This document shows, piece by piece, positions 34,418-45,758 of a DNA stretch of 64,000 bases (position 1 is its first letter; each line of letters opens with the position of its first letter). Position numbers and translations under genes: made by a program. This stretch comes from Chrysaora quinquecirrha (Eukaryota > Cnidaria > Scyphozoa > Semaeostomeae > Pelagiidae). The stretch is from the NCBI GenBank assembly GCA_014526335.1, contig JACTAT010000037.1:1321777-1385776 (forward strand), written 5' to 3'. Below the pieces are notes generated by a model. The model had not been told where the DNA came from. It did not search any database and saw only the letters and a list, made by a program, of their open reading frames with translations.

Positions 34418-34864
34418 TTAGATTAAATTATTACCTCTTAGAAAGGCATAATGTTCTTGTAGTTCTTCAAGGGGGTTGTGCGATGTCACTCTTGGCACTC
34501 CAAATTCTTCAATGTTCTGACTAGCTAGTCCTATCTTCTGGCACACTAGCCTTTCGATGTCACCACCTTTATACAAAACAATCCCCACATTGTTCCACTC
34601 CATTATTTCGTTTATTAATGATATTGAATATTCGCATTTAAAGGCTGCTCCGTTTGGTTCATACTTTAAATGATGGATTTTCCTTCGACAAAAATTGAAT
34701 GTGCGTTGCCATTTTTCGTCGATGCCATCGAAGGGAGTACAGGGTTTATACTCCCTTACAAAGCTCGTCTCCCCATCATCTAGCAGAATTGCAGCTTTCC
34801 GTGTGCATTTATGTTTCTGTGTAGTTTGAATGTATTCAATATCGAGTAGAGCGATGCGTGACAT
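34418..34864 (-). CDS. Array protein copy (148 aa)
   Basis: Intact, consensus motifs with YKGGDIE and PRVTSHN. Nearly the same as the 32017 copy and part of the 2.4-kb higher-order repeat. Confidence 0.6.
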   Translation of the reverse strand: MSRIALLDIEYIQTTQKHKCTRKAAILLDDGETSFVREYKPCTPFDGIDEKWQRTFNFCRRKIHHLKYEPNGAAFKCEYSISLINEIMEWNNVGIVLYKGGDIERLVCQKIGLASQNIEEFGVPRVTSHNPLEELQEHYAFLRGNNLI

Positions 34865-35713
34865 TCTAGAAAACAAGGTGAAATAAAAGACGTTAAAAAG
34901 TATCTGAAGAAACTGTTTAATGGTTTGAGTGCTCATATAAAACTAAACAAAAACCAAAATTATAAAATTACATACCTGATTTTTTCTATGAACAACTAAA
35001 AAATAAAGAATTAGAAATTTAGTTGAAAGAATTGAAACCAAAGACTAAGAATTGAAGTCAAGATTCTAGGCCCGGTGGGGTCTCGAAGCTTCATAAGTTT
35101 CACGGCTTTTAGAATAAGTTTTGGTCAGCCAAATAAAAATAAAAATAAAACATCCTTAAATAAACAAGAAATAGTTAATTTTAGTTAAAATAATAAGAAA
35201 CCTACATTTCTATGAAAAAGTAAGAGTTGAAACGAAGAATTGAAGTCAAGATTCTAGGCCCGGTCGGGTCTCGAAGCTTCATAAGTTTCACAGCTTTTAG
35301 AATAACTTATACCCAAACAAATAAAAATGAAACATTCTTAAATAAGCAAGAAATACTTATTTTAAGTTTAAATGATAAGAAAACGGTATTTCTAACACTT
35401 TTCCAAGAAAAAGTAGAGAAAAGTTAAAGGTACTTACCACAATTCCAAGAAATTTTCCAAGAGTGTTTACATTTGCTGTCGTGACGCCAATTTTAATTTT
35501 TCCCACAATAAAATCCTCGTCACGTGACGCGTTATCATTGAAAGAAGACTAGATCTGATTGGTTGGTTGATTATGTTTCCAACTTACAATGATTTGATTG
35601 GTTAAAACTCTTGTTTCCAAGGTTTATATGAAGAAGACTAGGTCTAGCTTACAGTGATTTGATTGGTTAAAACTCTTGTTTCTAGAAAGTTCTGAAGAAG
35701 ACTAGGTCTTAAT

Positions 35714-36160
35714 TTAGATTAAATTATTACCTCTTAGAAAGGCATAATGTTCTTGTAGTTCTTCAAGGGGGTTGTGCGATGTCACTCTTGGCACTCCAAA
35801 TTCTTCAATGTTCTGACTAGCTAGTCCTATCTTCTGGCACACTAGCCTTTCAATGTAACCACCTTTATACAAAACAATCCTGACATTGTTCCACTCCATT
35901 ATTTCGTTTATTAATGATATTGAATATTCGCATTTAAAGGCTGCTCCGTTTGGTTCATACTTTAAATGATGGATTTTCCTTCGACAAAAATTGAATGTGC
36001 GTTGCCATTTTTCGTCGATGCCATCGAAGGGAGTACAGGGTTTATACTCCCTTACAAAGCTTGTCTCCCCATCATCTAGCAGAATTGCAGCTTTCCGTGT
36101 GCATTTATGTTTCTGTGTAGTTTGAATGTATTCAATATCGAGTAGAGCGATGCGTGACAT
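35714..36160 (-). CDS. Array protein copy (148 aa)
   Basis: Intact, MSRIALL start with KGGYIE and PRVTSHN, a mixture of two subgroup signatures that suggests gene conversion between units. Confidence 0.6.
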   Translation of the reverse strand: MSRIALLDIEYIQTTQKHKCTRKAAILLDDGETSFVREYKPCTPFDGIDEKWQRTFNFCRRKIHHLKYEPNGAAFKCEYSISLINEIMEWNNVRIVLYKGGYIERLVCQKIGLASQNIEEFGVPRVTSHNPLEELQEHYAFLRGNNLI

Positions 36161-37000
36161 TCTAGAAAACAAGGTGAAATAAAAGACGTTAAAAAGTGTC
36201 TGAAGAAACTGTTTAGTGGTTTGAGCGCTCATATAAAACCAAACAAAAACCAAAATTATAAAATTACATACCTGATTTTTTCTATGAACAACTAAAAAAT
36301 AAAGAATTAGAAATTTAGTTGAAAGAATTGAAACCAAAGACTAAGAATTGAAGTCAAGATTCTAGGCCGGTGGGGTCTCAAGCTTCATAAGTTTCACGGC
36401 TTTTAGAATAAGTTTTGGTCAGCCAAATAAAATAAAACATCCTTAAATAAACAAGAAATAGTTAATTTTAGTTAAAATAATAAGAAACCTACATTTCTAT
36501 GAAAATGTAAGAGTTGAAACAAAGAATTGAAGTCAAGATTCTGGGCCCGGTCTGTTCTCGAAGCTTCATAAGTTTCACGGCTTTTAGAATAAGTTATACC
36601 CAGACAAATAAAAATGAAACATTCTTAAATAAGCAAGAAATAGTTATTATAAGTTTAAATGATAAGAAAACTGTATTTCGAAGACTTTTCCAAGAAAAAG
36701 TAGAGAAAAGTTAAAGGTACTTACCACAATTCCAAGAAATTTTCCAAGAGTGTTTACATTTGCTGTTGTGACGCCAATTTTAATTTTTCCCGCAATAAAA
36801 TCCTCGTCACGTGACGCGTTATCATTGAAAGAAGACAAGATCTGATTGATTGGTTGATTATGTTTTCAACTTACAATGATTTGATTGATTAAAACTCTTG
36901 TTTGCAAGGTTTCTATGAAGAAGACTAGGTCTAGCTTACAGCGATTTGATTGGTTAAAACTCTTGTTTCTAGAAAGTTCTGAAGAAGACTAGGTCTTAAT

Positions 37001-37444
37001 TTAGATTAAATTATTACCTCTTAGAAAGGCATAATGTTCTTGTAGTTCTTCAAGGGGGTTGTGCGATGTCGCTCTTGGCACTCCAAATTCTTCAATGTTC
37101 TGACTAGCTAGTCCTATCTTCTGGCACACTAGCCTTTCGATGTCACCACCTTTATACAAAACAATCCCATTGTTCCACTCCATTATTTCGTTTATCAATG
37201 ATATTGAATATTCGCATTTAAAGGCTGCTCCGTTTGGTTCATACTTTAAATGATGGATTTTCCTTCGACAAAAATTGAATGTGCGTTGCCATTTTTCGTC
37301 GATGCCATCGAAGGGAGTACAGGGTTTATACTCCCTTACAAAGCTCGTCTCCCCATCATCTAGCAGAATTGCAGCTTTCCGTGTGCATTTATGTTTCTGT
37401 GTAGTTTGAATGTATTCAATATCGAGTAGAGCGATGCGTGACAT
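37001..37444 (-). CDS. Array protein copy (147 aa), last full unit
   Basis: Intact but one codon short (EWNNGIVLY, a clean 3-base loss at about 37168). The in-frame size of this loss is what selection on the protein would allow; most other indels in the array are not multiples of three. The unit's promoter half at 38090-38236 is the right edge of the array. Confidence 0.6.
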   Translation of the reverse strand: MSRIALLDIEYIQTTQKHKCTRKAAILLDDGETSFVREYKPCTPFDGIDEKWQRTFNFCRRKIHHLKYEPNGAAFKCEYSISLINEIMEWNNGIVLYKGGDIERLVCQKIGLASQNIEEFGVPRATSHNPLEELQEHYAFLRGNNLI

Positions 37445-38236
37445 TCTAGAAAACAAGGTGAAATAAAAGACGTTAAAAAGTGTCTGAAGAAACTGTTTAG
37501 TGGTTTGAGCGCTCATATAAAACTAAACAAAAACCAAAATTATAAAATTACATACCTGATTTTTTCTATGAACAACTAAAAAATAAAGAATTAGAAATTT
37601 AGTTGAAAGAATTGAAACCAAAGAATAAGAATTGAAGTCAAGATTCTAGGCCCGGTCGGGTCTCGAAGCTTCATAAGTTTCACGGCTTTTAGAATAAGTT
37701 TTGGTCAGTCAAATAAAAATAAAACATCCTTAAATAAACAAGAAATAGTTATTATAAGTTAAAATAATAAGAAACATACATTTCTATGAAAAAGTAAGAG
37801 TAGAAACGAAGAATTGAAGTCAAGATTCTAGGCCTGGTCGGGTCTCGAAGCTTCATAAGTTTCACGGCTTTTAGAATAAGTTATACCCAAACAAATAAAA
37901 ATGAAACATTCTTAAATAAGCAAGAAATAGTTATTATAAGTTTAAATGATAAGAAAACTGTATTTCTAACACTTTTCCAAGAAAAAGTAGAGAAAAGTTA
38001 AAGGTACTTACCACAATTCCAAGAAATGTTCCAAGAGTGTTTACATTTCCTGTCGTGACGCCAATTTTAATTTTTCCCGCAATAAAATCCTCGTCACGTG
38101 ACGTGTTATCATTGAAAGAAGACTAGATCTGATTGGTTGGTTGATTATGTTTCCAACTTACAATGATTTGATTGGTTAAACCTCTTGTTTCCAAGGTTTC
38201 TATGAAGAAGACTAGGTCTAGCTTACAGCAATTTGA

Positions 38237-39467
38237 TTCTGAAACAAATCACAATTGATCCTGAAACAAATCGTCCAAATCGTATCAAATGGCTCCATGA
38301 TATCATAAAGAAAGACCCTAATCAAACATTTGATTCTGCAATCTCTGTGTTCAGACAAACAAAATTCCCCCTCCCCCTAGCTATGAACCTCATAAATGGA
38401 ACAAATCTATGAAAACAGAAACAACTAATAATTGCCTTAAGTCTATTCTAGCCCAGTATATCTATGTGAAGAAAGTAAATGATCTGCATGCAGAAGGTGT
38501 AAATTTGATAGAGTATGGTTACTCACCAGAGACCCAACAGAATGGTGAAGCACTTCATGAGAGAGAGGATCATGGACATCTTTTGAAGAGATTTTGCTTC
38601 AGCTTCAAAATGGGTAATGTTCCTGGAGTGAATTTAAAGCGGTTTGTTGAAGCACTTCCTGATTCCACAACAGGATTGACAAAGCAAGCTCTAACAGGTG
38701 AAAGGAAGCAAAGTGTTCTTGATTGTGAAAGGCTCTTCTCTGTGGGAGTTCTCAACTTCATGAAGGCAAAAGGATATTTGGAAGAGGCAAATGTTGTTGA
38801 AATGGTTCTCAACTGGCACAAAGCTGTTGATGGTAGAGGTGTGGGTGAGGCACTGCGATCACGTTATGTTCAAGACATGTTAGACTGGATTTTAGTTGAT
38901 CTTTTGCCAGGATATGTTCCAGGTGAAGCAGCAGATTTCAGAAACCTTGATGTCTGTCGTCGACTAGCAAATGGGGAGGTAAGGGGTTTGACACGTGAAA
39001 CTGTTGTTGGTTTGCTTGCTAACCTGACAAGTTTGCAGCTGCAGAGAATGGAATACATTGCTAGAAGGATACCCCCAGAACATCCAAGAGCTGGCACCAG
39101 TGATGATGTTGAGTGCTTTATATCAATTTTGCATGACATGCTGGGAGACATTTTTGATTTGAAAGAATTCTATGAGCAATATCCCAAAATCTTGGTAGAA
39201 TTCAACAAACAGATTAGCCCTGACTGCAAATTCTATTACTGGACTGGACAAAAGGAGCGTTTCAGAGATTTTCTGTTGCCAGATTTTAATCAGCCATCGC
39301 CTTCTGGTATAGAAAGATTGGACAGAGTTAAGATATCTCGGAGAGCTGACCCTGGCATGTTTTTATCAAACAGAGCTGATCTTCCAATCAAGAATTCATT
39401 GACCATCAGAGCAAATTTTCACAAAGTAACAGATGCATTGCCAGACCCACCCGATCCCAATTTGTAA
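38237..39467 (+). CDS. Orphan intronless gene, 352-aa ORF with an upstream extension in another frame
   Basis: The clear frame is 38409-39467 (ATG start, 352 codons). Upstream, 38250-38400 is also coding-like: IDPETNRPNRIKWLHDIIKK and SAISVFRQTKF read in one frame, then PPPPSYEPHKWNKS reads in the frame of the ATG. The frame changes within the C-rich tract at about 38365-38378. The real product was therefore probably at least 50 residues longer, and the array junction cuts its 5' end. The protein is acidic, with an EREDHGHLLKRF segment near 50, LTGERKQSVLDCERL near 95, NWHKAVDGRGVGEALRSRY near 137, and a basic C-terminal part with RADLPIKNSLTIR. Related texts occur, as I recall, as orphan genes in cnidarians. 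I do not know the function. No membrane segment or signal is seen. Confidence 0.6.
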
Positions 39468-41700
39468 GCAGAGAAACAAGTACCAAAGAGAACAAAAAAA
39501 TAGTAAAATCTTTCATGGCTAATGAAATTCAAACATTTCAGAACAAAATAAAAGCTTAATGCCAGCAAAGATATACAGGTTTTAGTTATGTCAATTTTAT
39601 GTATTTATAAAAAGGGAAGTGGGTATTGTGAAAGTATATGAAAGGAAGGAGTTTTTTTCCTAAAATGTTGTTTCATATATTGCTGTTTTTGATTTCGCTG
39701 CATAAATGCCTGTAAAATATCATGATAGGCATTAAGAACATTATACCCTTCGTTTCATATATTATCAGATTATAGCTAAAAATTGTATAATTTCACTTCA
39801 TATGTTGAAAAAATTTGCACTTAAAGAAAGCAGACAAACTGAATACATTCAAAACCATATACATACAGCATTGAACCCTGTTGAAAGGAACTAGACATGA
39901 AATAATAATGTATTGTAGGAGATTGCAAGTTTTGACAAATTAGCTCACCCTACATTGCAGTTGGATATCAAAAGACCATATCCTTAATCAAAGTTCCAAG
40001 CAACCAAGGTCTACTTCTTATTCAGGGAAATGGCAAATTATTAAAATTATGGCTAATAAAAGCTACAAATGGCAAAGAAGGTTGTTTCAGATTAGGAATA
40101 TTTCAGTTTAGGGAGGCTTAACTACTTCTTTAAATGATGAAGCAAAGTCCCCAGTGATACATATCTACAATTATTCTACGTCTAGAACTAGTATACCATA
40201 CATAATACAATTATTTTCATAGAATGAGTATAGGCAAGATGACAAAATTGCTCATCCTTAACAATTTAACCTAAAAAATACCATAGAACAACAAAACAGA
40301 GAAAAACGACAGTTATACAGAACTGGTAAAATTTTCTATTGTTAAATGTAAATTATAACAGAAAATTAATACAAATTACTCTTTATACATTGGCCATGTA
40401 GAACAAACAAAAACTGTTGAAATAAAATACCTTGGCATTAGACTCTGTATAACAAATAACTATCGAACACTATATAACAAATAACAACAAAGATTCCTGT
40501 TGGTTAGAAGACGAAATGGCATCCTGGCAAAGAGAGATTGATAAGTCTGATCACTCTCTTCACTCACTATAGAACACTATATAACAAATAACAACAAAGA
40601 TTATAGGGGGATATAGGGCTGCCCACAAAATTAACACCTGTACCACTATGCAGTGCAAAAGAATTGCACATTCCTTGCTGTACAGAAGACAACATTAGAA
40701 TCGAATTGCATACTATCGAACATTATATAACAAATAACAACAAAGATTCGTGTTGGCTAGAATATTTCAAGGTATACTGTTGAAAATCTGATGACTACAT
40801 TTGCTCACTGGAGAATACTTTACTTGAATCTCATGGATTATGTGACTTAGTGTTGAACATTATATAACATTGCCAACAAAATGTTTGATTGAAGATATGT
40901 TTTTCTCTGTCTATCGATGATCAGAGTTTTTTTTATGAACGTTGGAGAAAGTATTGGACTATTGAGAACCTTGGAATATTTTTGTTGACTAGAAAAAATT
41001 CTCCACAGGATTTTCATGGCATATATGCAAGTCTTGGAAAATATTAATTCGTCTCACTCACTATCGAACACTATATAACAAATAACAACAAAGATTCCCA
41101 TTGGCTAGAAGAAATAATGGCATCCTGGCATCACTCACTATTGATTCTTGGTGATATTGGATGGACAATTGAGTGAAAATGGACATCTTATTGTCCAGTA
41201 GTAGCAGGTATGGTTGCCATACCTTATCATTTACCTTAAAGTTATTGCATTCTATATACAACTTATATACTTGTGTACATGTTGAAAAATGTGACATTGT
41301 ACACTCATTTTTTTAAGAAACTTACTAAAGAAGCAATATATGCCTTTTTCTGAAAATATAGACATTCTTCTATATCAACTAGGATGTGAAAAAGCAATCA
41401 ATGCTTACATTAGAATACTTCCCAGAAAATAATTACACTTGTGGTGCTCAAAGTAAAGAAATCCTACAAAGGCTCAGATGATAGTTTCTTTAAAAAATGA
41501 GTGTTTTTCTTAAAATCACCTACTATACGATTCTGAAAGGAAGAAACTTGCATTTGGAGAACTCACAGAAATAATGGAAACATGCACATTTTGCAAAGTA
41601 TGCTGACAGAGTTTACAGTTGAGAAAGTTTCTTCCCATTCTTGCAAAAGAATGAACATATTTACAGATATGAAAATAACATACTTGGCTCATAACTGAAA
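39468..41700. other. Intergenic stretch with a dispersed 38-bp motif
   Basis: No coding frame is convincing. The motif 'gaacactatataacaaata' + 'acaacaaagatt' (preceded by 'ctatc') appears at about 40461, 40563, 40715 and 41056, with a shorter relative at about 40855. Two of the copies (40461 and 41056) are followed by related text (ggttagaagacgaaatggca / ggctagaagaaataatggca, then tcctggca). It separates the + strand orphan gene from the - strand nuclease gene. Confidence 0.6.
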
Positions 41701-43229
41701 TCAAATCCATCTTCCCCTCTTTGTAATTCTTATATCAATTTCATAGCCAACTGGATGAGAAACTCCAAACTTCATTTTTATTATTTCTATTGCCAAATCA
41801 ACTCTGTTTTTGATGAGTGGAAGTAAATATTTAGTCATGTCTTTTTGGATATAACCAACAGGGACATACTCTCCTGCAAAATTCAACTTCACCAATATTG
41901 CATTGGGGTCCTTTGGGTTATCTGGTTCTGGATAAAGACGCACATCAATTGGATTGTTGTCATTATAATGCTGAAAAGCCTCAGCTAAGAATTTATGCCA
42001 AGGTGTATGGTGTCGCCCTCCAACAACTAAGAAGTCCTTTATATACTCTGCTTCAACTTCATCATCAGGAAGTGGTAGATCAGCAGGTAGCTCATCAGGC
42101 TCTGCACAACGATTATCATTGGAATCAGATACTGGCTTCAAGTAGATATCAGGACATGATTTGAATAGAAAAACAAAATGTGAACTTATAGGTATAGTTG
42201 TCTTTAAATCAAAATTATCAAACTTTTCTCCACTTTTGGGCACCATATTACCAATAACAAGATTGAATAAATCAAAATTTGAAATTTCCAGGTTAAAGTC
42301 TCCATTGACATCGGCATCTACACAGGCTGGTAAAGGTTGAAGAGGTACTTTCTTGCATAACAGCGGATCATAAACATCTTGATACAAAACATGTTCAAGC
42401 ATCGTTCAAAATTGGAAATGTAATTATCATCAACATCATAACCATTTTCTCTTAAACTTTTGATTATTTTGGCCAAAACTACACAATCGTTGGTTACATT
42501 GAAAGCTTTCTTTATCCCAATTCTCTTTATACAATTTAAATAATCACATCCAGCAAGAATACACATTTTCTGGAACATTGCAAAAGTGAAATCTTTAAAC
42601 TTTGATCCAGGAGCAGAAAATACATTACTCAAGACTATTAATTCACCCAAGTAAGTGTTGAAATCCAATTTGAAAATAACTTTAGTGTAAGATGGGTTAC
42701 CGTAAACTAACAAATCTGATTCTGATATAATGTAGTCAGCAATACCAATTCTCTGTAAATATGTCAATTGTGAGTCACTTTCCATAGGGGAAACAAAACA
42801 GTCAACTCCAATTTCTCTCAACTTTTTCATACTCTGCACAATATCTTTGTGGGAGATTGAGACAGACTGTTTGTAACAAGAATTGACCTTTGTCATATTA
42901 GGACTTGGCATTTGCAGCTCTGTATTAGCCTCATCCAACATCTTTCTTCTCCTTTCCTGACCCAGATTCTCAATAGGCAACTTCATAGATGGAGAAAATC
43001 CGTCAAAGACCACAATCGGTTTTATTCCCAAATCTAACAGCTTTCTTACCTTAGATGCAAGAAAATTAATGTGTATTTTTGTCGGAACGCCTTCCATTGA
43101 GAGCCTGGAAAACCAATAAGCACCTTTATACAACCATATATTTCCATCGATGGCCACAACTTTCCCTCGCAATGACTTCAGATCGATTTTCTCTTTCCCG
43201 GCATCAATAAATGGCATCAATAAACCCAT
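41701..43229 (-). CDS. EXO1/FEN1-like nuclease fused to a C-terminal HIRAN domain (one frameshift)
   Basis: Starts MGLLMPFI, keeping the Gly2 of the family. N-domain: VVAIDGNIWLYKGAYWF (first catalytic Asp) and PIVVFDGFSPSMK. I-domain: SPMESDSQLTYLQRIGIADY where EXO1 has YEADAQLAYL, ESDLLVYG, and FKLD. Helix-hairpin-helix: CILAGCDYLNCIKRIGIKKAF. The following EXO1-type HVLYQDVYDPL segment lies in another frame. The switch is one base at about 42402 (gaacgatgc). The second part (233 codons) ends in a HIRAN-like domain with FLVVGGRHHTPW, YPEPDNPKDPNAI and PVGYIQKDMTKYL. EXO1 resects 5' ends and flaps; HIRAN binds 3' single-strand ends in HLTF. The substitution of E-A-D-A by E-S-D-S may keep the metal ligands. 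No introns are seen. The frameshift may be decay or an assembly error. Confidence 0.8.
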
Positions 43230-43430
43230 CTTGTTAGGGAAAACTAGGCCATGCGACCGTCCACTGCAAGCGTCCAGTGCAAATGAGCAAATTTTGCGTC
43301 GGTTATCTGCGTCCCAGTGCGCATCCTCATAAACGCTTCCATCCCCCCTGCTTAACTCCTTTGTAAAGTTTCTTAACTCCTTCCTCCTAGTTCTAAAAGT
43401 TTCTTAACTTTTTGGGTGTCTAGTTCTAGC

Positions 43431-45356
43431 TTTCTTATGAACCAGTTTCTTATCAAAAAAACCTGTATCATATACTCTACGAAATCAACTCTTAAATAAT
43501 CTCAGTCAGTCCTCTGTTACTAATTCGCAACATTCAATTTTATTCACCATATTAGTTTCCTCATCCTATGTTGAATTAAAGTTCTCCAAAAACAGCAACT
43601 TCTCTTTGATTTCACTTTCATCAATTTCCGAGATGACTCTGGGAAACACAGTTAACTCTACCTGTTTGCCGCTCTCTTCTTTAATTTTAAGATGCACTGC
43701 AAAACTTTCAGGGCACTTTTTCTTGAGCATTTTTCTTTTGCATTTATCACAAGACAATATTTTTTCTCCTGGACTCCTGGATAATCAATCAACTTCCGTT
43801 TGCAGCCCATGTTAGCACACAGCGCGAACACGTTAACTCCGACCGAAACTATGTTTGGCGATGATAATTTCTTCAGAAATTTTGACAATACCTCTACCTT
43901 TCCCCAATCAACTACAATTGCCTCTCTTTCTACAACCTTAGTAATTCCAGTCATGGAAAGTCTAATCCCGTGAAATTTCGTTACACGGATATTTTTTAAA
44001 TGATAGCTCTTTTCATCCTGGATTTGATCTAATAGATCACCCCAGACTGAAATTATCAAATGCCCAGACGCATCAGCAGATATCCCATCCCTCACTCTTC
44101 CTCCCTCCCTTTCTACACCAATACTCACTTCCCTTTCTTCTTCTTTCCATTTGATTTCTCTGTCAATGTCAAAAAAACCGCTCACTGTGAATTCCATGAT
44201 CTCAGCTATACCTAATGGTAATAGCTCTGTATATTTAAATGATAGAGGCTCATCTGGATATTCCAATTTACTTCCCGTGTTTTCGCGGAGAAATTGGATC
44301 CCCTGTGTAGATTCACTCAGATTACTTTATTTTACAAGGGTTTTCAACTCGGTTTTCTCCATGAACCAAGTTCGTTTGATAGATCTTGTTTCCATGACTC
44401 GTGATTTTTTCCCAACTTTCTCCCCAACATTAATTTAAACGTCAAAATAATTCTTTTTATTTCTCGAGATTTTCTTTGTAGAAACATCATTCACATAACC
44501 AGCAATAGTGAAACTTCTTTTCGCGGCCATTTTTCTAAAAAAAATGCAACAGGAAAAAATATACCAACATGCTCAACCAGCATCTTTACCAATTCTCACC
44601 CTATACATCCTCCTACAGTCTTTTTTATCACAACACACTTTTATAACAACATCGAGCCTCCATTTGCCAAAAATAACAACAATAACAACGATGTACACAC
44701 TAAAACACTAAAAAAACTAACATAAAAAATAACAAGCAAAAAAATGCGTTTTTACACATAATCTCATCTTCACAAATCACAACCATACAGTTACCAAATA
44801 GAACAATATGCAACACATGCTCTTAGGTGCCTATTTGCTCAGAGGTTGCAATAGGCGGGGGAGGGGATTTCAACTACCGTCCCAATGTAATTGGCGAGGG
44901 GTGAGAAGAAATGAGCTCCCACTTTGTTTGACAAACATTGTCTGGAAACTGTTGAAATCCAAGGGGAGGGGCCCTGTAGTACTTAGTATAGCCTAACAAA
45001 ATCCATAGTTCTAACCAACAAATTCATTATACAAGTGAGATTTCACACAAAGAATGTGAAACTAACTTAACAAAAAAATATCAACATTAATATTAATGCA
45101 AACTTAATAAGCTGGCGAGTCCTAATAAGAATGGCAGGATTGGAAATTTTTCAAAAAATTAATTAGCGGGGAGGGATGGCAATTAACCACCTAAAAGTAC
45201 CAAACTCGTTTATTCTTCATAGAAACTTGTGTACCAGTCTAAATACAGAACAATCTATATTGATAGACATATATATGCAACCTTTTCTAGATAACCTATA
45301 CATATATCCCCCAAAATCTACTTAAAACGAAAACATAACTCCGTTTTTTGTGAAAA
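43431..45356. repeat. 1.93-kb repeated block, copy 1
   Basis: From 'gctttcttatgaacc' to 'aactccgttttttgt'. It recurs at 49447-51380 with few changes. It holds the RPA-like gene (-) in its first half. Its second half is non-coding, AT-rich text with three G-rich runs (aggcgggggaggggattt, ggcgaggggtgag, aaggggaggggccc at 44850-44975). Confidence 0.9.
43566..44395 (-). pseudogene. RPA-like OB-fold / zinc-ribbon protein, copy 1
   Basis: From an ATG at 44395 the frame reads about 22 codons, meets TAA at 44327-44329, then runs open to 43658. The OB-fold text resembles RPA70 DNA-binding domains: DGISADASGHLIISVWGD, then KNIRVTKFHGIRLS. A zinc ribbon follows: CANMGCKRKL and, one frame over, SCDKCKRKMLKKKC, ending at 43566. 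The frame change lies in an A6 run (43760-43765). The early TAA lies in a 33-nt GT...CACAG segment that keeps frame if removed. Such proteins coat single-stranded DNA. Both breaks recur in copy 2, so they predate the duplication or are tolerated (slippage, tiny intron). Confidence 0.6.
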
Positions 45357-45758
45357 TAGCATCATGTTTCAGCACATGTCAGTCCATTTCATTTCCATTC
45401 ATTTCAGTTCAAACAAAGTTAAAATGTTCTTATAACACGCTGTAGTGGGGAGTGACAACTTCCCGATACCCCGGTACAGAGCACCTGCTACACCGTACAA
45501 CACGCTAAAAATCGACGCACAACATACAAACACATCTCGCTACATGTTACAATAGACATTTTTCCCAATTCGTTTTGATTACGAGACTGGCAAACCAAAG
45601 CAAGGCAATGGTTGTAGTGCCTTCTCATAATCTCACACCTAATGTTAGCGTGCTGGCATCTAGTGATATCGAAAGTTTATAGATAGCATTTGTCGCTTTA
45701 CTTGTGTTTCATTTTGATTATTTGTGCCTGCAAATAGCAATAGTCAAACTGTGCTGAG
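45357..45758. other. Left part of the THAP-transposon: non-coding leader
   Basis: Between the repeated block and the transposase. Contains short repeats of 'catttcattt', the text 'acctgctacaccgtacaaca', and AT-rich DNA. On the right side of the element the text 'gctacaccggcaccagctac' looks loosely related. No clean terminal inverted repeat could be fixed by eye. Confidence 0.4.

Larger units (their letters stand above)
7276..38236 (-). repeat. Tandem array of about 23 gene-sized units (1.11 and 1.29 kb)
   Basis: The 3' end of the same open frame recurs on the - strand at 7289, 8579, 9868, 11156, 12263, 13552, 14377, 16773, 18060, 19345, 20450, 22464, 23570, 25946, 27229, 28335, 29619, 30909, 32017, 33310, 34418, 35714 and 37001. 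Spacings fall into long (1283-1296) and short (1105-1108) classes. Three spacings are altered by MITEs or deletions. Long units carry a 180-base intronic module twice, short units once. Units are mostly above 90% alike, with the leftmost the most divergent. The array ends sharply near 38236, where an unrelated gene begins. Its right edge is a partial promoter segment, so the array grew by unequal exchange or tandem duplication rather than by a precise mechanism. Confidence 0.95.

Noticed and set aside
7276..38236. CRISPR-like or rDNA/histone-type array
   Set aside because: Units are 1.1-1.3 kb with an interrupted protein gene; no short spacers, no rRNA or histone text.
38570..39151. Minus-strand frames under the orphan gene
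   Set aside because: Shadows of the 38409-39467 coding frame with no recognisable motif.
44151..44438. Plus-strand 95-codon frame repeated in each copy of the 1.9-kb block
   Set aside because: Antisense shadow of the RPA-like gene; Ser/Thr/Leu-rich composition typical of such shadows.
44808..44996. 62-codon frame (MQHMLLGAYLLRGCNRRGRG...) repeated in the block
   Set aside because: Non-coding half of the repeat; open only because copies are alike, and no family resemblance.
45460..45520. Terminal inverted repeat of the THAP transposon (gctacaccgtac versus gctacaccggca)
   Set aside because: Match is short, not at clear borders, and no target duplication could be seen.
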